Source: an uncultured Draconibacterium sp. (GTDB taxonomy: Bacteria; Bacteroidota; Bacteroidia; Bacteroidales; Prolixibacteraceae). From it: DNA of 64,000 nucleotides. This document shows, in pieces, positions 33,103-41,446 of the stretch; positions within the stretch are counted from its first letter, which is position 1; each line of letters opens with the position of its first letter. Position numbers and translations under genes: made by a program. The notes beneath the pieces were generated by a model. It was not told the DNA's origin and made no database searches. It saw nothing but the letters and a program-made list of their open reading frames with translations. The stretch is taken from NCBI RefSeq assembly GCF_963676815.1, contig NZ_OY781365.1, forward strand, positions 930,001 to 994,000. Reading direction: 5' to 3'.

Positions 33103-33173
33103 TCTGAACTAGTTCCGATCTGTCCCTCTCTGCTACCGCAAAGAGGGAATGAGCTTTTAGGCTGCGATGTACA
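33090..33173. repeat. Truncated REP-like unit
   Basis: The twelfth unit starts at 33090 and stops after GGCTGCGATGTACAC at about 33173, where it joins the terminator of the 33229 gene. This marks one edge of the inserted repeat block. Confidence 0.85.
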
Positions 33174-33208
33174 CAAAAAGAGGCAACCTATGGCCGCCTC
33201 TTTTGTAT
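33173..33208 (-). terminator. Terminator of the 33229 gene
   Basis: AAAAGAGGC (33176-33184) pairs with GCCTCTTTT (33196-33204). A T-run follows on the minus strand. Confidence 0.75.
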
Positions 33209-33228
33209 TTTATGTTACAGTTATTCGC

Positions 33229-33909
33229 TTATAAACTATTGAGGTAATTCACCAGTTTTGCCAGGTCCTCTTCGCTCGAAAAGCCTGTTTTTTCCTTCTT
33301 CAGAAACGAATTAATTTCTTTCGTTTTCTCGGGATATACCTCTGCAAGGCTTTTTTTATTCTTTAGTTCAACCAGGCCAATGGCATCGCTGTGTAAAAAA
33401 TAAGTGGCCGATTTTTCGACAAACCTTGCCGGTTTAGCCTCAACATAGGGGCGCGCCGGTTTAGGATCCTGGTATTCTGCTTCATCCACTGCCAGCAAAC
33501 TGTAACCTCCACCTACCAGCTGCCTGAAAAACTGCCCTTCGCCATCAGTAAGTACATACTTTAAAGTAACATCGCCCAGCTCTACCGAATTAATTTTTTC
33601 GGGAGTAAGCACTTCGTATACATCACCTTTATCGTCTTTAAACTCAAGGTTGCGTTTGTAGTTATCGTAACGCAGCTCGCCCTCGTAGTATTTACCATTG
33701 TTGAGTTTTACTTTTCCCACAACAAAATCGCCATATAAAAAAGGTGTTCCCTCAACATCAACGTAAGCATTACTAATTCTGGAGTTGGCCATATTTATAT
33801 TGTTGTACTCAATAAATTCGTCGACCCCTCCCATGTAGCTTTGGGCTTTTATGGTGGCGCTAAACTGCACTGCCATAAATAAAACGGTTGTTAAAATAAT
33901 TGTTTTCAT
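33229..33909 (-). CDS. Exported hypothetical protein
   Basis: The start is ATG 33909 (MKTIILTTVLFMAVQFSATIKA), which gives a clear signal peptide and 226 aa; the 15 codons upstream in frame are not signal-like. The mature protein has a beta-rich core (YYEGELRYDNYKRNLEFKDD) and a Lys/Glu-rich C-terminal helix pair (AEVYPEKTKEINSFLKKEK). No domain is recognised. It lies 115 nt downstream of the SusD gene on the same strand but is separated from it by a terminator, so it is probably transcribed on its own. Confidence 0.7.
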   Translation of the reverse strand: MKTIILTTVLFMAVQFSATIKAQSYMGGVDEFIEYNNINMANSRISNAYVDVEGTPFLYGDFVVGKVKLNNGKYYEGELRYDNYKRNLEFKDDKGDVYEVLTPEKINSVELGDVTLKYVLTDGEGQFFRQLVGGGYSLLAVDEAEYQDPKPARPYVEAKPARFVEKSATYFLHSDAIGLVELKNKKSLAEVYPEKTKEINSFLKKEKTGFSSEEDLAKLVNYLNSL

Positions 33910-33975
33910 TCTGCAAGTTTTGATTTCTCTAAAGATAAAAATTATGTAAGACAATTACCAATTCCTGTAAAAAGA

Positions 33976-34003
33976 AAAAGGCCCGCTTAACAGCGGACCT
34001 TTT
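33976..34003 (-). terminator. Terminator of the SusC/SusD operon
   Basis: AAAAGGCCCGCT (33976-33987) and AGCGGACCTTTT (33992-34003) form a stem with one mismatch and a short loop. A T-rich run follows on the minus strand. Confidence 0.8.
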
Positions 34004-34024
34004 ATCTATTGCTTTATTGATAGC

Positions 34025-35704
34025 TTATTGTTTATCAGCAGCAGGAGGATCGATTTCTGTAGGAATCGGGTTTCTTCTGGTGTTCCACCATACCCAGCTT
34101 CCGAACAGTCCTTCGTTCAGGTCCTGAACACCCTGACGTTCTTTTGCAGCGTCAAGGTTTGCACCGTTATAAGTATCTTCTACAGTTGAGTAAGTCAAAC
34201 GTGTAGGCATACCCATATTAGGATAATAAGCGCCTTCCAGTTCGTATTCGAATATACGTGCAGGGAAACCGGTACGACGTACCTCAATCCATGCCTGTAC
34301 ACCCTGGCCGAACATAGCAGCCCATTTTTGCTCAATAATTTTCTGGAATTTCTCAGCATCAGAACCACCCCATGCTACCAGCGGATCGGCAAGGTAAGCA
34401 GCCTGGTCAACAGTAACACTGTATGCCGACAGGTCGTCGCCATCGCGGTTCGACGGAGTAATTGTAGCACCGTCAGTACATCCCCAACGATCCATACTTG
34501 CAGCAATACCAGCTTCGTAGTGAGCTTGTGCAGCAGCGTCGTCGCCGGCGCGCATGTAGTACTCTGCCTGAATTAATTCAACCTCGTCAGCACATAATAC
34601 ATACAACGGAGCAGTTTCGGTGTAAGCAATTGCAGTTCCCAAAATCGAAATGTTTTGGAAAGTTGCAGCAGCGTGTGATAAACCGTTTTGGTGACCGTTA
34701 TATACTAATGTTTCAGTTCCTACACTTTTAGGAATAGGCTGAGCATAGATATGAACCCTTGGGTCGGTTCTTGCATTCAGGTAGTCAATCATTGTTTGAC
34801 TAACACCCTGGTCGGTACGTGAGAATAAGGTGTTGAAAATTGGATTACGGTAAGGCAAACCAGGATAAGCCAACATAGCGTTATCGTCGTTGCTAGTCAT
34901 AATCGGGTACTGAGAAGGATTGCTCAATACAGCAGCAATTTTCGAATCAGCATCGCTCATTGCAGCAGCACCGGCTGTTGTAGTAACCTGTGTTCCACCT
35001 ACCATATCGTAAGTAAAATCCCAAGGAGTACCTGCAGCACGGTTAAGAATACGCAAGCGAAGTGAGTTACCAAACTTTTTCCACATCATTGGGTCGCCAC
35101 CAAAAAGAATGTCGCCACTACCAAAGTTAAAAGATGTAGAAGAAAGCAAGCTGTTAGCTTCGTCCAGTTCAGCAATCATACCATCATAAATTGATGCCTG
35201 AGTATCGTAAACCGGAGTTACGTTATCGCTGGTAAGTCCCATGTTTGCTTCAGTATAAGGAACGTCGCCCCATAAATCGGTAAGGAAATCGAAGATTAAC
35301 ACTTTCCAGATTTTTGCTGCGGCGTAAAGCTCAGGATTTCCACCGTCTTCGTTTGCCGGATTTGTTTTATCAAGAATGATAGCTAAATCCTGTAATGCAT
35401 TGGTGTAACGATCATGAAAATCGCCATCCATATTACGAGGCATGTATTTGTCCTCATCAATATACTGTACTTTGGTCCATTGTTGCGACCAAGTTCCAAG
35501 ATAAGTATGTTGAATCCATCCACCCATTTCGTAGCTAATATGCGACTCTAAAGCATGGGTAAAGATGTTTATCGCGGGAACATCAACCGGGCTGTTCGGG
35601 TCGGTGTTCATTTCCTCAAAGTCGTCTGTACACGATCCTGCCATTAAAATCAGGACGGTAAACAGGACTAATTTAAAATCTTTCAATATATTTTTCATTT
35701 TCAT
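34025..35704 (-). CDS. SusD/RagB-family substrate-binding lipoprotein (SusD-like_2 type)
   Basis: The 559-aa product has a lipoprotein signal ending LILMAGSC, then the conserved start TDDFEEMNTDPNSP. TPR-like helices (YAAAKIWKVLIFDFLTDLWGDVPYTEA) match the SusD-like_2 subgroup, where the DLWGDVPYTEA element is diagnostic. It is surface-exposed and caps the SusC channel, passing ligand to it. It is the second gene of the pair, 26 nt after susC. No glycoside hydrolase, sulfatase, peptidase or ECF/HTCS regulator is adjacent, so the ligand cannot be inferred. The SusD-like_2 subgroup often pairs with transporters for peptides or unknown nutrients. Confidence 0.93.
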   Translation of the reverse strand: MKMKNILKDFKLVLFTVLILMAGSCTDDFEEMNTDPNSPVDVPAINIFTHALESHISYEMGGWIQHTYLGTWSQQWTKVQYIDEDKYMPRNMDGDFHDRYTNALQDLAIILDKTNPANEDGGNPELYAAAKIWKVLIFDFLTDLWGDVPYTEANMGLTSDNVTPVYDTQASIYDGMIAELDEANSLLSSTSFNFGSGDILFGGDPMMWKKFGNSLRLRILNRAAGTPWDFTYDMVGGTQVTTTAGAAAMSDADSKIAAVLSNPSQYPIMTSNDDNAMLAYPGLPYRNPIFNTLFSRTDQGVSQTMIDYLNARTDPRVHIYAQPIPKSVGTETLVYNGHQNGLSHAAATFQNISILGTAIAYTETAPLYVLCADEVELIQAEYYMRAGDDAAAQAHYEAGIAASMDRWGCTDGATITPSNRDGDDLSAYSVTVDQAAYLADPLVAWGGSDAEKFQKIIEQKWAAMFGQGVQAWIEVRRTGFPARIFEYELEGAYYPNMGMPTRLTYSTVEDTYNGANLDAAKERQGVQDLNEGLFGSWVWWNTRRNPIPTEIDPPAADKQ

Positions 35705-35730
35705 TGAATTTTTAAGTTAAACCATCCTTA

Positions 35731-38700
35731 TTAAAAGTTTATTTTCAAGTCGAAACCAAGTGTTCTTGCCGATGGAATTGGAGTAGAGTTCATACCTACT
35801 GACGTGTTACCGGCACTGATTCCGTTCTCTGGGTCTACATGTGGCATGTTGTCGTAGATAATCCAAAGGTTACGACCAACAAACGACAAGTTTACGTCTC
35901 TTACACCAATATCTCTCAGGTAAGGGATATCGTTGAAAGTGTATCCAATAATTACTTCGCGAAGTTTTACGAAACCTGCATCGTAAATTGATAAACTTGG
36001 TTTTCCCCAGTAGTCACTTTCATAGAAAGTTTGAGCTGCAACATAAGTTCCGTTGGCAACAGGTGTTGCCGATTCGTTACCTGAAGCATCAGTTAATACA
36101 ACACGTCCGTCAACTAATTTACCGTAAACTGCGTCGGCTTTAACACCACCACCATCTTCAACGGCATCACGTACGTTCATTCCATTGTCGTTTACAGCAG
36201 CAGTAGCAGCCATAATACCCGAGTAACTACCAAACCAGTCGGTAATTGAGTATTGGTCGCCACCCCAACGGAAGTCAACAAGGAAGCTCATGTTAAAGTT
36301 TTTGTAACGGAATGCATTGTTAACACCACCATACCAGTCTGGAGTAACGTTACCAATTTCGGTTTGTTGTGGCGAACGAATGTAACGACCATCAGTACCT
36401 ACAACTGGTTTTCCGCTGTATTTAATGTAAGCTACATCACCGTTCGAGTCAAGAATTTCTGTTTCGTTTTCGCGAACAATGTCATATCCCCACATCTGAC
36501 CATATTCTTCTCCAACGCGGGCACGAACTGTCATTCCCCATGATCCGTTATACAAGTTAATGTATTCCAGGTCACCTGTTAACGACTTCACAAGGTTGGT
36601 GTTGGTTGCCCAGTTAGCAGTGATATCCCAAGAGAAATCTTTTGTCATTACCGGAGTTGCACTTAAAGTAAGCTCTACCCCTTTGTTCTGAATCTCACCG
36701 GCGTTAATTGTTTTTGTGCTAAAACCGGTAGTATTCGAGATGGCAATGTTCATAATCTGATTTTCAGTGGTCTCGTTGTAGTATGTTGCATCAATACTCA
36801 AACGGTTATCGAAGAATTTCAACTCACCACCAAACTCATAAGAGTTTTTCGATTGTGGTTTCAATCCTGATGGAGCCAAAGTGTTGGTGTAAGTTAACGA
36901 AGGCTGACCGTTGAATGGGTCAGAAGCGTTGTATGTTCCAAGTAACGAATAAGCATCAGCTGTACCACCAACCTGTGCATAACTGGCTCTTAATTTACCG
37001 TATGAAAGAATACCTGATTCAATTCCAAGCGCTTCAGTGAAAATAAATCCAAGAGAAGCTGATGGGTAGAAGTAAGAGTTATTATCAGCAGGTAATGTAG
37101 AAGACCAGTCGTTACGGGCAGTTAAGTCAAGGTATAACATGTCTTTGTAACCCAGGTTAACGCTGGCAAATACACTCTGTAGTTCATGCTCAGTTTCGCT
37201 CATTCCTGTAGTTGCTGGAGAAGCAGCGTTACTTACTGCATACAAATCAGGAATAATTAAACTTGCCACGTGTGTTTCGTCAATACGATATTCGTAATGG
37301 TTGTATTCTGTACCTGCAGTTCCCAGGATATCAAAATCACCAATAGTTTTATCAAATGTCAGAACTGCGTTGGCAGTTGTCTCTCTGCGGAATGATTCGA
37401 AGTTATCAAACTGTCCGTCCATCCAGTCGTGCGAACCTTTGGCACGAACTTCTTTAATACGCTGCGAGTAAGCATCGGTACCAACCATTGCTCTGAACTG
37501 CATCCACTCGTTAATATCGTATGAAACATTTACGTTACCCATAAAACGCTCACGATTCAACGAGTTAGTGTTTTTATTCAAAGTCCAGTATGGGTTATCG
37601 TGGTAACTGTGGTTCCAGTTTACGTTACGTCCCGATACAGGATCGATTTCCTGCCAGTGCTCTTTCAGGTATTCAGTATCAACCTGACGACCGAACCACT
37701 GCATGGTACTTTGGAAAATACCTGCTGAAGTATAACCCGATGACATGATGTTGTCACTTTCAGTTAATACGTATGATGCTGAACCGTTAACTCTTAATTT
37801 GTCGGTTACATTTAAACCACCATTCAAAGTGAATGTATTTTTTGTTTGATCGGTATTAGGAATCATACCTGTTTGATCTTGACGAGATACAGACAAACGG
37901 TAGTTATAATCGTCTTCCATACGGTTAACAGCAACAGAAGTAGTACTGTTTAAACCTGTATCGAAAAGATTTTTAATGTTATCAGGATGTGCAACCCATG
38001 GAGTTGGGGTACGCTCTCCGGTTACCGGATCGTATGGGCTGTCGAACTGAGGAATCAAACGACCATCAAGACGTGGTCCCCACGATTCGTCAATACCATC
38101 ATTTACACCACCCCAGTTACCATCAACATATTCAAACTCGCCATCGTAACCCTGACCGTAAAGATCCTGGAAATCCGGCAATTTCAGTGGGTTCGACCAC
38201 ATCATGTTCTGTTGTATAGAAACTCCTAAACCTTTTTTTCCTGATTTACCGTTTTTGGTAGTAATAAGCACAACACCATTTACCGCACGTGAACCATAAA
38301 GTGCAGCGGCGTTTGCTCCTTTCAATATCGAAATAGTTTCGATATCTGCAGGGTTAATATCTGCTGATGAGTTACCGTAGTCAGTACCACTGTACGCACC
38401 AACTGATGAGTAAGAGTTGATGATTGGAACTCCGTCAACAACAAACAAAGGCATGTTATTACCGGTTAATGTACTCATACCACGAACAACGATACGAGAA
38501 CCAGCACCAACGTTACCAGAAGTGTTTGTAATCTGAACTCCTGAAAGTTTACCTTGCAGCGAGTTAACAACGTTAGCTTCGCGAGCAGTCATTAATTCTT
38601 CACCTTCAATATCCTGAACAGCGTAAGCAAGACCTTTTTTCTCGCGTGACTGACCAAGAGCTGTTACCACAACCTCGTCCAGACCAAGAACATCAGGCTG

Positions 38701-38988
38701 CATAACAACATCAATTGATGTTGAAGAACCAATAGTAATTTCCTGCGTTTTCATACCAACAAAACTTAAGATTAAAGTTTTGGCGTCTTCTGGTGCTTTA
38801 AGTTCATAAACACCGTCAATGTTGGTGACAGTACCAAGTGTAGTTCCTTTCACCGCAACCGACACTCCGGGTATTGGCATTTCATCGTCAGCCGAAGTAA
38901 CCGTACCGGTTAATGTCTTCGTTTGAGCAAATGCAACCAAATTACCCATGAAAAGGAGAATCGATAAAAAAATCGCAAATTTTTTCAT
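35731..38988 (-). CDS. SusC/RagA-family TonB-dependent outer membrane transporter
   Basis: This 1085-aa protein has a signal peptide (MKKFAIFLSILLFMGNLVAFA), a carboxypeptidase-D-like regulatory domain at about 25-100 (LTGTVTSADDEMPIPGVSV), a TonB-box-like region, then the plug at about 110-225 with the SusC signatures EVVVTALG, IRG-type VVRGMSTL and LFVVDGVPI. NPADIETISILKGANAAALYGSRAVNGVVLITT follows as shorter motifs. The C-terminal barrel ends in KINF. It imports ligand using TonB energy together with SusD. It is the promoter-proximal gene; a 1-kb region without genes lies upstream. Confidence 0.95.
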   Translation of the reverse strand: MKKFAIFLSILLFMGNLVAFAQTKTLTGTVTSADDEMPIPGVSVAVKGTTLGTVTNIDGVYELKAPEDAKTLILSFVGMKTQEITIGSSTSIDVVMQPDVLGLDEVVVTALGQSREKKGLAYAVQDIEGEELMTAREANVVNSLQGKLSGVQITNTSGNVGAGSRIVVRGMSTLTGNNMPLFVVDGVPIINSYSSVGAYSGTDYGNSSADINPADIETISILKGANAAALYGSRAVNGVVLITTKNGKSGKKGLGVSIQQNMMWSNPLKLPDFQDLYGQGYDGEFEYVDGNWGGVNDGIDESWGPRLDGRLIPQFDSPYDPVTGERTPTPWVAHPDNIKNLFDTGLNSTTSVAVNRMEDDYNYRLSVSRQDQTGMIPNTDQTKNTFTLNGGLNVTDKLRVNGSASYVLTESDNIMSSGYTSAGIFQSTMQWFGRQVDTEYLKEHWQEIDPVSGRNVNWNHSYHDNPYWTLNKNTNSLNRERFMGNVNVSYDINEWMQFRAMVGTDAYSQRIKEVRAKGSHDWMDGQFDNFESFRRETTANAVLTFDKTIGDFDILGTAGTEYNHYEYRIDETHVASLIIPDLYAVSNAASPATTGMSETEHELQSVFASVNLGYKDMLYLDLTARNDWSSTLPADNNSYFYPSASLGFIFTEALGIESGILSYGKLRASYAQVGGTADAYSLLGTYNASDPFNGQPSLTYTNTLAPSGLKPQSKNSYEFGGELKFFDNRLSIDATYYNETTENQIMNIAISNTTGFSTKTINAGEIQNKGVELTLSATPVMTKDFSWDITANWATNTNLVKSLTGDLEYINLYNGSWGMTVRARVGEEYGQMWGYDIVRENETEILDSNGDVAYIKYSGKPVVGTDGRYIRSPQQTEIGNVTPDWYGGVNNAFRYKNFNMSFLVDFRWGGDQYSITDWFGSYSGIMAATAAVNDNGMNVRDAVEDGGGVKADAVYGKLVDGRVVLTDASGNESATPVANGTYVAAQTFYESDYWGKPSLSIYDAGFVKLREVIIGYTFNDIPYLRDIGVRDVNLSFVGRNLWIIYDNMPHVDPENGISAGNTSVGMNSTPIPSARTLGFDLKINF

Positions 38989-39052
38989 AGAAATAATTTT
39001 AAGTTATTAATTAAAGCGCTATAAAAATTGTTTTATGCATTCTTATCTTTTT

Positions 39053-39123
39053 AAAAAAAACCGGGAGGTTTTGAGTTTCTACGAAGGGTAATTGTGAGTA
39101 AATGTAGAGTGAGCACCTCCCGG
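39053..39123 (-). promoter_or_regulatory. Terminator-like hairpin in the susC leader (possible attenuator)
   Basis: On the minus strand CCGGGAGGT (39123-39115) pairs perfectly with ACCTCCCGG (39069-39061) around a 45-nt loop and is followed at once by eight T residues. It lies 64-135 nt before the susC start, in the 5' leader, so it could stop transcription conditionally or mark the 3' end of a small RNA. Confidence 0.5.
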
Positions 39124-39176
39124 CAATGTCTTCTCACTTATAATGTTTTTCTAAATTTTTCTAATTGTTAATTTTT

Positions 39177-39308
39177 TTAACAGTTAACTATTTTTCCATA
39201 CGTATTCCCTACAGACTGGTATTGTAAGTACGTCTTAGAATCGTCGGCTACATCGATTGTCAATGCGCCCTTGTTGTAGTCAGACCAGTTTAGCCCGGCT
39301 ACAAACGG
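39177..39308 (-). pseudogene. Possible 3' remnant of a gene
   Basis: A 43-codon frame without a start, bounded by an in-frame stop at its 5' edge, reads like real protein: PFVAGLNWSDYNKGAL, then TIDVADDSKTYLQYQSVG and ending GKIVNC. The composition (balanced, no low complexity) contrasts with the surrounding A/T-rich DNA, and G+C rises here. No family is recognised. It could also be chance. Confidence 0.3.
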
Positions 39309-39600
39309 TTAATCTTTTAAAAAAAATAAATCTTTGAAATCTTTGATTTAAGATCAATTGAATGTTCACCCCCTTCATAGAAACAATTTTAAGTAATAAT
39401 TAAACAGCATTTAGTAAAACATTTCAAACAGGATTCCCCCAAATCCCTAATTTTATATTACTAATCTACTAAATTCAACAGCATTATTATTTTTTAACAA
39501 TTACAAATATTAAAAGAACTTTTCATTTTTTAAAGAAAGTGTAAGTTTTTTTTAGTTATTGCTGACAAATAGATAACACATACACAGGTAACACATATTT

Positions 39601-39614
39601 GTGACAAAAGTCAC
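39601..39614. promoter_or_regulatory. Palindromic site, possible Crp/Fnr-family operator 1
   Basis: GTGACAAAAGTCAC is a near-perfect inverted repeat with the TGAC-N4-GTCA spacing used by Crp/Fnr-family dimers. It lies about 610 bp before susC. Confidence 0.4.
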
Positions 39615-39687
39615 CTTTTAAACAACACATTGTCTTACAACACATTACCTACGACGATTCAGAACAAATGGTTACAATCATATTTTT

Positions 39688-39701
39688 ATGACTTTTGTCA
39701 T
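39688..39701. promoter_or_regulatory. Palindromic site, possible Crp/Fnr-family operator 2
   Basis: ATGACTTTTGTCAT repeats the TGAC-N4-GTCA pattern 87 bp (centre to centre) from site 1. The two sites share arms but have complementary A4 and T4 centres. Confidence 0.4.
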
Positions 39702-40024
39702 ATTGTGTTAATTTCACATATTCATCAGTGCTTGTTTTTTAATTCAAAAGTGGGTAGTCTGCCCTAAGACTGCACATAAAAAAATGACTGCTTTCCGCGT
39801 TAACAAAGGCTTTCGCATACATTTTTGGCAGAAAAAAACAGGAATTTCTATTAAGTACCACTCGAGAAGGAAGAAAGTACTCGGCTTATGATTCTCAACA
39901 AAACATTGAAAAAGAAACTATCGAAATTTCTTAAAAATCGCGCAAATTCGATCAAAAAGCTATAGCTGTTTTATAATAAAATACACGTTGAATTTTTGTC
40001 TTGAATAACAAATACACAAAACGA

Positions 40025-40726
40025 TTACAGGATTGACGACAATCCGGAGAGCGAATGAATTACCTGAACCGTATTTTTTAATTCAGGTACGGGTTGTTTT
40101 AAATGGTTATAATATATGGCATCTATCCCAAAGTTAGTCGCACCGCAAATATCCACGTCCCAATCGTCGCCAATCATCACGCTCGATTTCTTTTTGGCAT
40201 TGGCCGACTTAATCGCATGCTCAAATATTTCGCGGCCGGGTTTGGGCATTTTTATTTCTTCCGATATAAACACCTTTTCAAAATAGGGATCAAGACCAGA
40301 GCGTTTTAATTTCGCGTGCTGAACTTCTTTAAATCCGTTGGTAATGATAAACAAGCGATAAACTTTTGATTTAGCATAGTCCAGAATTTCTTTTGCCCCC
40401 TCAATTAAATGCGACTGTTTAGGCATTTCGTGCAGGTAAAGCTCGTTCATTGCCAGGGCATCAACTCCGTTTATTGCTAACGAATCAAAAGTGAGCTGAA
40501 AACGTTGGCGGGTAAGTTCTTTTTTTGAAACTTCCTTTTTACGATAGGCCGTCCAAAGATTAGTATTATTCCGGCTGTAGATATCGAAAAAAGCATCAAA
40601 TGCCACCCCCTTTTTATCCAGCTGAAGAATATTGAAAGTCTCCTGCATTGCACATTTTGAGTTTGTTTTAAAATCCCACAAGGTGTTATCCAGATCAAAA
40701 AAAAGATGTGTATATTTTTTTCTCAT
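40025..40726 (-). CDS. YjjG-family HAD phosphatase (noncanonical pyrimidine nucleotidase type)
   Basis: The 233-aa HAD hydrolase shows all four motifs: the nucleophile Asp in FFDLDNTLWDF, motif II Thr in FIITNGF, the Lys region EEIKMPKPGREIF and motif IV GDDWDVDICGA. The DNTLWDF start and helical cap (KKELTRQRFQLTFDSL) place it with YjjG-type 5'-nucleotidases, which dephosphorylate pyrimidine nucleoside monophosphates and clean up modified nucleotides. Substrate is inference. The rsmI gene precedes it by 36 nt on the same strand, so it is probably the last gene of a 41439-rsmI-HAD transcript. Confidence 0.88.
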   Translation of the reverse strand: MRKKYTHLFFDLDNTLWDFKTNSKCAMQETFNILQLDKKGVAFDAFFDIYSRNNTNLWTAYRKKEVSKKELTRQRFQLTFDSLAINGVDALAMNELYLHEMPKQSHLIEGAKEILDYAKSKVYRLFIITNGFKEVQHAKLKRSGLDPYFEKVFISEEIKMPKPGREIFEHAIKSANAKKKSSVMIGDDWDVDICGATNFGIDAIYYNHLKQPVPELKNTVQVIHSLSGLSSIL

Positions 40727-40762
40727 TAGTAAGGTAAGCTTATGTGCTGAACTGAATCTCGA

Positions 40763-41446
40763 TTAATCGTTTTTACCTTCAACAACAATTACAATTTCGC
40801 CTTTTGGCGAATGTTCGGTGTAGTAGGCTTGCAACTCGGTTACAGTTCCCCGTTTCACTTCTTCGAACATTTTACTCAGCTCGCGGCATACACAGGCTTT
40901 TCGCTCGGGGCCAAAAAACTCGGCAAATTGCCCCAGGGCTTTTACCAAACGGTATGGAGATTCGTAAAGCACCATCGTCCGCGGTTCTTCTGCCAATATT
41001 TTCAAACGTGTCTGACGGCCTTTTTTCTGGGGTAAAAATCCTTCAAAAACAAATTTATCGGTTGGCAAACCCGAAACTGCCAAAGCCGGAATTAACGCAG
41101 TTGCGCCGGGCAAACATTCCACTTTCAGGTTTTTCTCAACACAGGCTCTTACCAACAAAAATCCGGGATCGGAAATGGCCGGTGTCCCGGCATCCGAAAT
41201 TAAAGCCACCGTATTTCCCTGCTCAATCTTCGAAACAATTGAGCCGGTGGTTTTATGCTCGTTAAATTTATGATGTGCAACCAGTTTCTTTTCAATCTCG
41301 AGGTGCTTTAACAATTTTGACGACACACGTGTATCTTCTGCCAAAATAATGTCGGCTGTTTTTAAAACCTCAATCGCCCTCAGTGTTATGTCTTGCAGAT
41401 TTCCGATGGGCGTGGGAACAAGTATTAATTTTGCTTCGTTATCCAT
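40763..41446 (-). CDS. rsmI: 16S rRNA 2'-O-ribose C1402 methyltransferase
   Basis: RsmI methylates the 2'-OH of C1402 in the decoding centre of the 30S subunit, with S-adenosylmethionine. The 227-aa product belongs to the tetrapyrrole methylase fold and carries the family signatures LVPTPIGNLQDITLRA, AEDTRVSSKLL, SDAGTPAISDPG and VLYESPYRL. It lacks the C-terminal extension seen in some longer homologues. Its start overlaps the end of the upstream acidic-protein gene by 8 nt. Confidence 0.93.
   Translation of the reverse strand: MDNEAKLILVPTPIGNLQDITLRAIEVLKTADIILAEDTRVSSKLLKHLEIEKKLVAHHKFNEHKTTGSIVSKIEQGNTVALISDAGTPAISDPGFLLVRACVEKNLKVECLPGATALIPALAVSGLPTDKFVFEGFLPQKKGRQTRLKILAEEPRTMVLYESPYRLVKALGQFAEFFGPERKACVCRELSKMFEEVKRGTVTELQAYYTEHSPKGEIVIVVEGKND

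Larger units (their letters stand above)
38989..40024. other. Long upstream region of the SusC/SusD operon
   Basis: These 1036 bp hold no intact gene. From susC outward: a leader hairpin with T-run (39053-39123), a 43-codon gene remnant (39177-39308), an A/T-rich stretch, and two TGAC-N4-GTCA palindromes (39601-39614, 39688-39701). Beyond about 39720 nothing further was recognised up to the 3' end of the HAD gene. Confidence 0.6.

Noticed and set aside
30471..33173. The regular repeats as a CRISPR array
   Set aside because: Units are 170 bp, nearly identical along their whole length, and contain hairpins; there are no unique spacers of 30-40 bp and no cas genes.
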